Shown in pieces: positions 25,439-28,997 of a stretch of 28,997 nucleotides of DNA. Origin of the DNA: Tranzscheliella williamsii (taxonomy: Eukaryota > Basidiomycota > Ustilaginomycetes > Ustilaginales > Ustilaginaceae); the NCBI GenBank assembly GCA_023212725.1, contig JALBYF010000114.1:1-28997 (forward strand), in the 5' to 3' direction. The stretch's first letter is position 1. Each line of letters begins with the position of its first letter. The position numbers were made by a program, and so were the translations under genes. The notes below the pieces were generated by a model. The model was not told the origin of the DNA. It worked only from the letters and a program-made list of their open reading frames with translations, and did not search any database.

Positions 25439-28120
25439 TTACCAGATGGAGCAGCGGTCCTTGTCTGAGTGGGCCATCCTGTCGCGGCCTGGTTTGCAGC
25501 CAAAGGCGCTGGCGAACTCGGGTAGGTTGGCGACAACGCCGTTGACGCGGTACTTGGTGGGGCTGTGCGGGTCGGTGCGCAGACGCTTGACCAGTTCGCT
25601 GGGGCGGATGTTTCGCGCCCAGCTGAGGCCGTACGAGATGAAGAAGAGCTGTTCGCGCGTGTAGCCCAGTCCGGGCAGCAGCGCGTTGGCCGCCTCGACC
25701 ACCTCGCCGCCCGCAGCCACCTCATCCTTCCAGGCCTGGAAACTCTGTGCCAGCCCGCCGACGTCCGCCACATCTTCGCCCTTGGTAAAGTTCGATCGCA
25801 GGTGCAGCTCGCGGCCCCGGTCATCGGTCACCGTGTACGAGTGGTATTGGTTGGTGAGGCACGTCTGCCGCTCCTGGAACTCGTGAGCCGTTTCTTCGCT
25901 CCACCAGTCCCGCAGGTATCCCTTCTTGTCGTACAGTCGGCCATCCGGATCAAAGGCGTGCGAGAGCTCGTGTCCCGCCACCGCACCAAAGGCGCCTCGC
26001 TGCAGATACGACGGCCACGAGACGTGGAAGTAAGGCGGCTGCATGATCCCCGCTGGAAAGAGGATATAGTTGCCCTGCGGAGAATACTCAGCATTCACCT
26101 CGGCCGGGAACATGTCCCACAGGTTGCGGTCCAGCTTTCGCCCTACCTGCGCCCAGTCGCGCTTGGACGACCGGATCCAGGAGCCAAGCTTGTTGGAGAA
26201 GTAGTCCCTCTTGTTCACCGGCAGATCGGCGTAGAAACCTGCCACCGATACAGCGTCGGTGGTGTTGGGGCTGCTGGGATATCCGACCATCACACGGATC
26301 GCCTCGGCTTTCTCCTGTGCCTTCTTGCGCGTCTTCTCGTCGAGCCAGTCCAGCTTGGGCAGTCGCGCCTTGAACGCGTCGATGACCGAGTAGATGATCT
26401 CCTCCACCCGCTTCTTGCTGTCGCCCTTGAATGCCTGCTGCACAAAGTACCGGCCAGTCATGAACCCGAGAGCGGCGTTGAGGTCGCCAAGGCACGTCGC
26501 CTCACGATCCTCCCTCGCGTCCGGCTCCACACCTTTCGAGTACCGCTCCAGTCGTTCCGCGGGGCCGCGCAGTTGGACGTTGGGGCCAAGAGCGGTGCCT
26601 AGCTGCCGAAGCGCTGTCCAGACAAGGTACGCCTCCAGCACATTGCTGCGCGTCCTCGAGATCAACGAGTCAAGCGCAGTGACGAACTTCGGACTGGCCA
26701 GGATGACCTTCTCTGGAGCGCGTACGGTAAGCGCAGAAAAGTACGACGGCCAGTTGATAGAAGCGAATGTGTAGGAAAGCGTTGTCGAATTCACCGGATT
26801 GTAAGAGCTAACTGGATCCGCAATCTCCTCGGAGTCTGGTGTGATATTGGCCAGCTGTCGCTCAAAGTCGACTACAAGATCTGCCAGGCCCGACAGAGCG
26901 CGCGGTGCCTTTTTGCCATCCTTAGGCTTCTTGCTCTTCTGCCTCTTGTTGCCAGCGTTGAAGGCTCGATCAGCGGTGTTCGGAGATCCGGCCTTCACCT
27001 CGTGGTCGTACTGTTTGAGGCCATCCCGGACGACAGTCTTGTAGAAGGCAAGTTCTCGGCCATCCTCGTAGTACTGCTCGTCGGGTAGACCTAGACCAGA
27101 CGGGAAGAGCCAAGGGACCGCGGCGGTTGGGTCATTAACAGCATCGCCGTCAATGCCAAATTCGAAGAGCGCAGCCAAGCCACGGCTATGAGCCCAGGCA
27201 AGTGCCTTGGTCAGACCCTTCTGCCGTCGACCAGAGGGCGGGCGAGGCTTCGGGCTTTCGCGAGGCGGATGCGGCTTGGGGGATCGACCGGGAGGCTGAT
27301 TGGGAGGAACCGGCGTCTCACTGTCCTCCATCTGAATGAAGAAGGCCGAAGAATCGATCACCTCATCGTCGTGATCACTGTCCGACACATTCAGCAGTTC
27401 CCGAAGCTTCGAGGCGACTTCGAGCAATGGCTTGGGACCGAGCTTGTCCTGGGCTGAAGTGTCGATACACGATTCGTAGTAGCCTTTGAGCTTGGCGAGG
27501 TTCTGTTTATCGGCCTTTGCCTGCTCGTCCGTGTGGTTGATAATGGTGAGATCGAGCTCCTCGAGCGATGGAGCCTCTGCAATGATCTGCTTGATGATTT
27601 TGGCATTCTCTGCCGCTACAAACTGGCCAGTGCCGAAGAGGCCAGCATCGCCAGGAATGGGATGGGATTTGAGCCAGTTGTTCGTGCAGAAGGAGTAAAA
27701 GTCGTCGCAAGGATCCACATTTTCGTCGATGCTGCGAAGCAGCTCGCTAGCGGCAATGACGCATTCCTTTGTGGTGCAGATATCGCCCTCGGGGGGGTCC
27801 TGGTTCGGATTGCCTGGGCCCGGGGTGGGGGCGGGCGAGGCGGGGCGGTGAGCCAGCTTGTGCTGCGATCCAGCGAAAAGGCCAATGAAGACGGCAGCAA
27901 GCAGAAGCAGTATAACGGAGGTGATCAGAAGGAACCGCTCCAAGGCTCTGAGTTCATCGGGCCTAGCGAGGGGCGCAAAAGTCTTGGAAAGCTGTCGTTT
28001 AACCCGAGCGACAAAGGACTGGTCGGCTTGGTCTTCGTCTTCCACCTCCTCGCGGTGAAGCAAGGGACGATCTTCGGCGTGGTCGTCGGTCGAAGGACGG
28101 CCGTAGTCTCGGCTCTGCAT
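25439..28120 (-). CDS. M13 family metallopeptidase (neprilysin/ECE-like), type II membrane protein
   Basis: Zinc endopeptidase of 893 residues in one exon, expected to trim small peptides outside the cytosol. It has an acidic cytosolic N-terminus (1-60) with a dileucine-type signal E16-D-R-P-L-L21, and one transmembrane helix at about 62-83 (FLLITSVILLLLAAVFIGLF). A Pro/Gly stalk follows, then the peptidase M13 N domain (CDDFYSFCTNNWL near 138) and the M13 catalytic domain. Zinc binding is by H717-E-L-S-H721 and Glu782 in GEDVADVGG, where Asp786 is the usual partner. N676-A-E-Y matches the substrate-binding Asn-Ala-X-Tyr segment. The C-terminus CKPGRDRM...CSIW has the conserved final Cys-X-X-Trp. 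A Pro/Arg/Lys-rich insertion (about 268-300) and a Lys-rich one (about 391-406) interrupt the N domain. The ATG has A at -3. Confidence 0.92.
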   Translation of the reverse strand: MQSRDYGRPSTDDHAEDRPLLHREEVEDEDQADQSFVARVKRQLSKTFAPLARPDELRALERFLLITSVILLLLAAVFIGLFAGSQHKLAHRPASPAPTPGPGNPNQDPPEGDICTTKECVIAASELLRSIDENVDPCDDFYSFCTNNWLKSHPIPGDAGLFGTGQFVAAENAKIIKQIIAEAPSLEELDLTIINHTDEQAKADKQNLAKLKGYYESCIDTSAQDKLGPKPLLEVASKLRELLNVSDSDHDDEVIDSSAFFIQMEDSETPVPPNQPPGRSPKPHPPRESPKPRPPSGRRQKGLTKALAWAHSRGLAALFEFGIDGDAVNDPTAAVPWLFPSGLGLPDEQYYEDGRELAFYKTVVRDGLKQYDHEVKAGSPNTADRAFNAGNKRQKSKKPKDGKKAPRALSGLADLVVDFERQLANITPDSEEIADPVSSYNPVNSTTLSYTFASINWPSYFSALTVRAPEKVILASPKFVTALDSLISRTRSNVLEAYLVWTALRQLGTALGPNVQLRGPAERLERYSKGVEPDAREDREATCLGDLNAALGFMTGRYFVQQAFKGDSKKRVEEIIYSVIDAFKARLPKLDWLDEKTRKKAQEKAEAIRVMVGYPSSPNTTDAVSVAGFYADLPVNKRDYFSNKLGSWIRSSKRDWAQVGRKLDRNLWDMFPAEVNAEYSPQGNYILFPAGIMQPPYFHVSWPSYLQRGAFGAVAGHELSHAFDPDGRLYDKKGYLRDWWSEETAHEFQERQTCLTNQYHSYTVTDDRGRELHLRSNFTKGEDVADVGGLAQSFQAWKDEVAAGGEVVEAANALLPGLGYTREQLFFISYGLSWARNIRPSELVKRLRTDPHSPTKYRVNGVVANLPEFASAFGCKPGRDRMAHSDKDRCSIW

Positions 28121-28735
28121 CGTGGTTTAGTTCCTACCACCACTTATACCGCTGTTGGAAGAGGTGGTGAAGAACGATAGCGGGACCCTTGGACGTCCCT
28201 CTTTGTTTCACCGTGAGCGAACCGACTGTTTGCACTTCACACGGGCCACTTGTCTGCACGATCTACGCACTCAATAACGTGAATCCTCAGCTGCTGGCGA
28301 TTTAAGCCAGATGTTAAAGCACATAATCTGCTTTAATTTCCCTAACAGGATGTCGTTTCGGAGCAGGAGTACGTCCAATCACAATCTTCACAATCTTTCA
28401 AGGTACAAGGTACAGATCCTCTGGTCCTCCCAAGATGTCCTCACAGTACTCCGGCCTGCTGGCAGGGAGGATATGGCAAGTGGTGCAAGCTGGGATGTAG
28501 ATCTCTGATACCAAGCATCTACATCATGTGCTAAAAGGTCGCCTCTGAAGCGATTCTGGTCTTCGTCGCAGGACCTGCTGGAATGGCCCTTTGTTGAGCT
28601 GCACCCTGAGTAAGCGCTTGGACTGTCCCGTGGGGTACAGATTCGTTTGGCTGGTTGGCAGCACATCAAAAAGTCAGCAAGCTGACAGCATTGACAGCAG
28701 CGCTCATGTAGACTTAGAATACTAGCTACAAGACA
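28121..28735. other. Intergenic region right of the M13 peptidase gene
   Basis: These 615 bases include the M13 peptidase promoter on the minus strand. A minus-strand open frame at 28388-28816 is Cys- and Ser-rich but has no recognisable sequence and overlaps the possible start of a plus-strand gene. Nothing else is supported. Confidence 0.4.
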
Positions 28736-28997
28736 ATGACTCTGCCAAGCGCAGACGAAAGAGAGGCGACCACCAAGGCAGAAGAGAACGCGACAGCGTC
28801 TACTCCTCAGGTTCAAACTAAGTGGTCAAGCGACAAAGACCATGAAGCAGTAAGGTGCTTCTCTCTGTTACAGCCGACAGAGCGGGTCGGCTCCCGAAGT
28901 TTGAGGAAGTACCCATCCATGCTTCCGCCCCCGAACTTGGCCCATGCGCAACGTGGGTTACACGCAGGTCGCCTTGCATGCGTGTGGTGGATTGTCG
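28736..28997 (+). CDS. Possible 5' end of an unrecognised gene, partial
   Basis: An ATG at 28736 (A at -3) opens a frame that remains open to the right edge of the window (87 codons). It begins MTLPSADEREATTKAEENAT, then KWSSDKDHEA. This hydrophilic, Asp/Glu/Lys-rich start resembles the cytosolic N-terminus of many fungal proteins, including transporters. A good donor (GTAAGG) at 28850 may mark the end of exon 1. The sequence after it (Arg/Pro/His-rich) is less natural and could be intronic. No family is recognised. Confidence 0.3.
   Translation, partial: MTLPSADEREATTKAEENATASTPQVQTKWSSDKDHEAVRCFSLLQPTERVGSRSLRKYPSMLPPPNLAHAQRGLHAGRLACVWWIV

Overview
The window looks like nuclear DNA of a smut fungus (Ustilaginomycotina, probably Ustilaginaceae). 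The evidence is: long, nearly intronless, GC-rich fungal genes; short introns with GT..CTRAY..AG signals; a fungus-specific Zds1-type regulator; a GPI-anchored chitin deacetylase; and a fungal Aco2-type aconitase. A full-length RNA-dependent RNA polymerase argues against Ustilago maydis, which is reported to have lost RNAi. It fits RNAi-retaining relatives such as the U. hordei and Sporisorium lineages. The species itself cannot be fixed from sequence alone.

Layout. 1-220: the 3' end of an unrecognised gene, interrupted by two C homopolymers. 445-998: a possible two-exon small secreted protein. 1660-5505 (+): Zds1-like cell-cycle/polarity regulator. 6250-6496 (+): two-exon metallothionein. 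6497-8510: 2 kb with short direct repeats and no convincing gene. 8511-9968 (+): chitin deacetylase. 10204-12081 (-): SAP-domain protein. 13634-17962 (+): two-exon RNA-dependent RNA polymerase. 18569-21739 (+): mitochondrial aconitase fused to a mitochondrial ribosomal protein of the mL40/MRP-L28 family. 22000-24957 (-): CWF19-like spliceosome-associated protein. 25439-28120 (-): M13 (neprilysin-type) membrane metallopeptidase. 28736-end (+): a possible start of another gene.

The genes are ordinary independent fungal transcription units on both strands, with no operon logic and no sign of a mobile element, tRNA, rRNA or CRISPR. The most interesting object is the aconitase-mL40 fusion. Its linker carries a second motif (R-G-Y-A-T-A) closely resembling the presequence cleavage motif at its own N-terminus (R-C-Y-A-T-P). 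This suggests one precursor that is cut inside mitochondria into a TCA-type enzyme and a ribosomal subunit. It parallels, with a different ribosomal protein, the Schizosaccharomyces pombe Aco2-bL21m fusion. Also worth attention are the candidate secreted protein near the left end, the RNAi polymerase with two in-frame splice acceptors, and the two C tracts.
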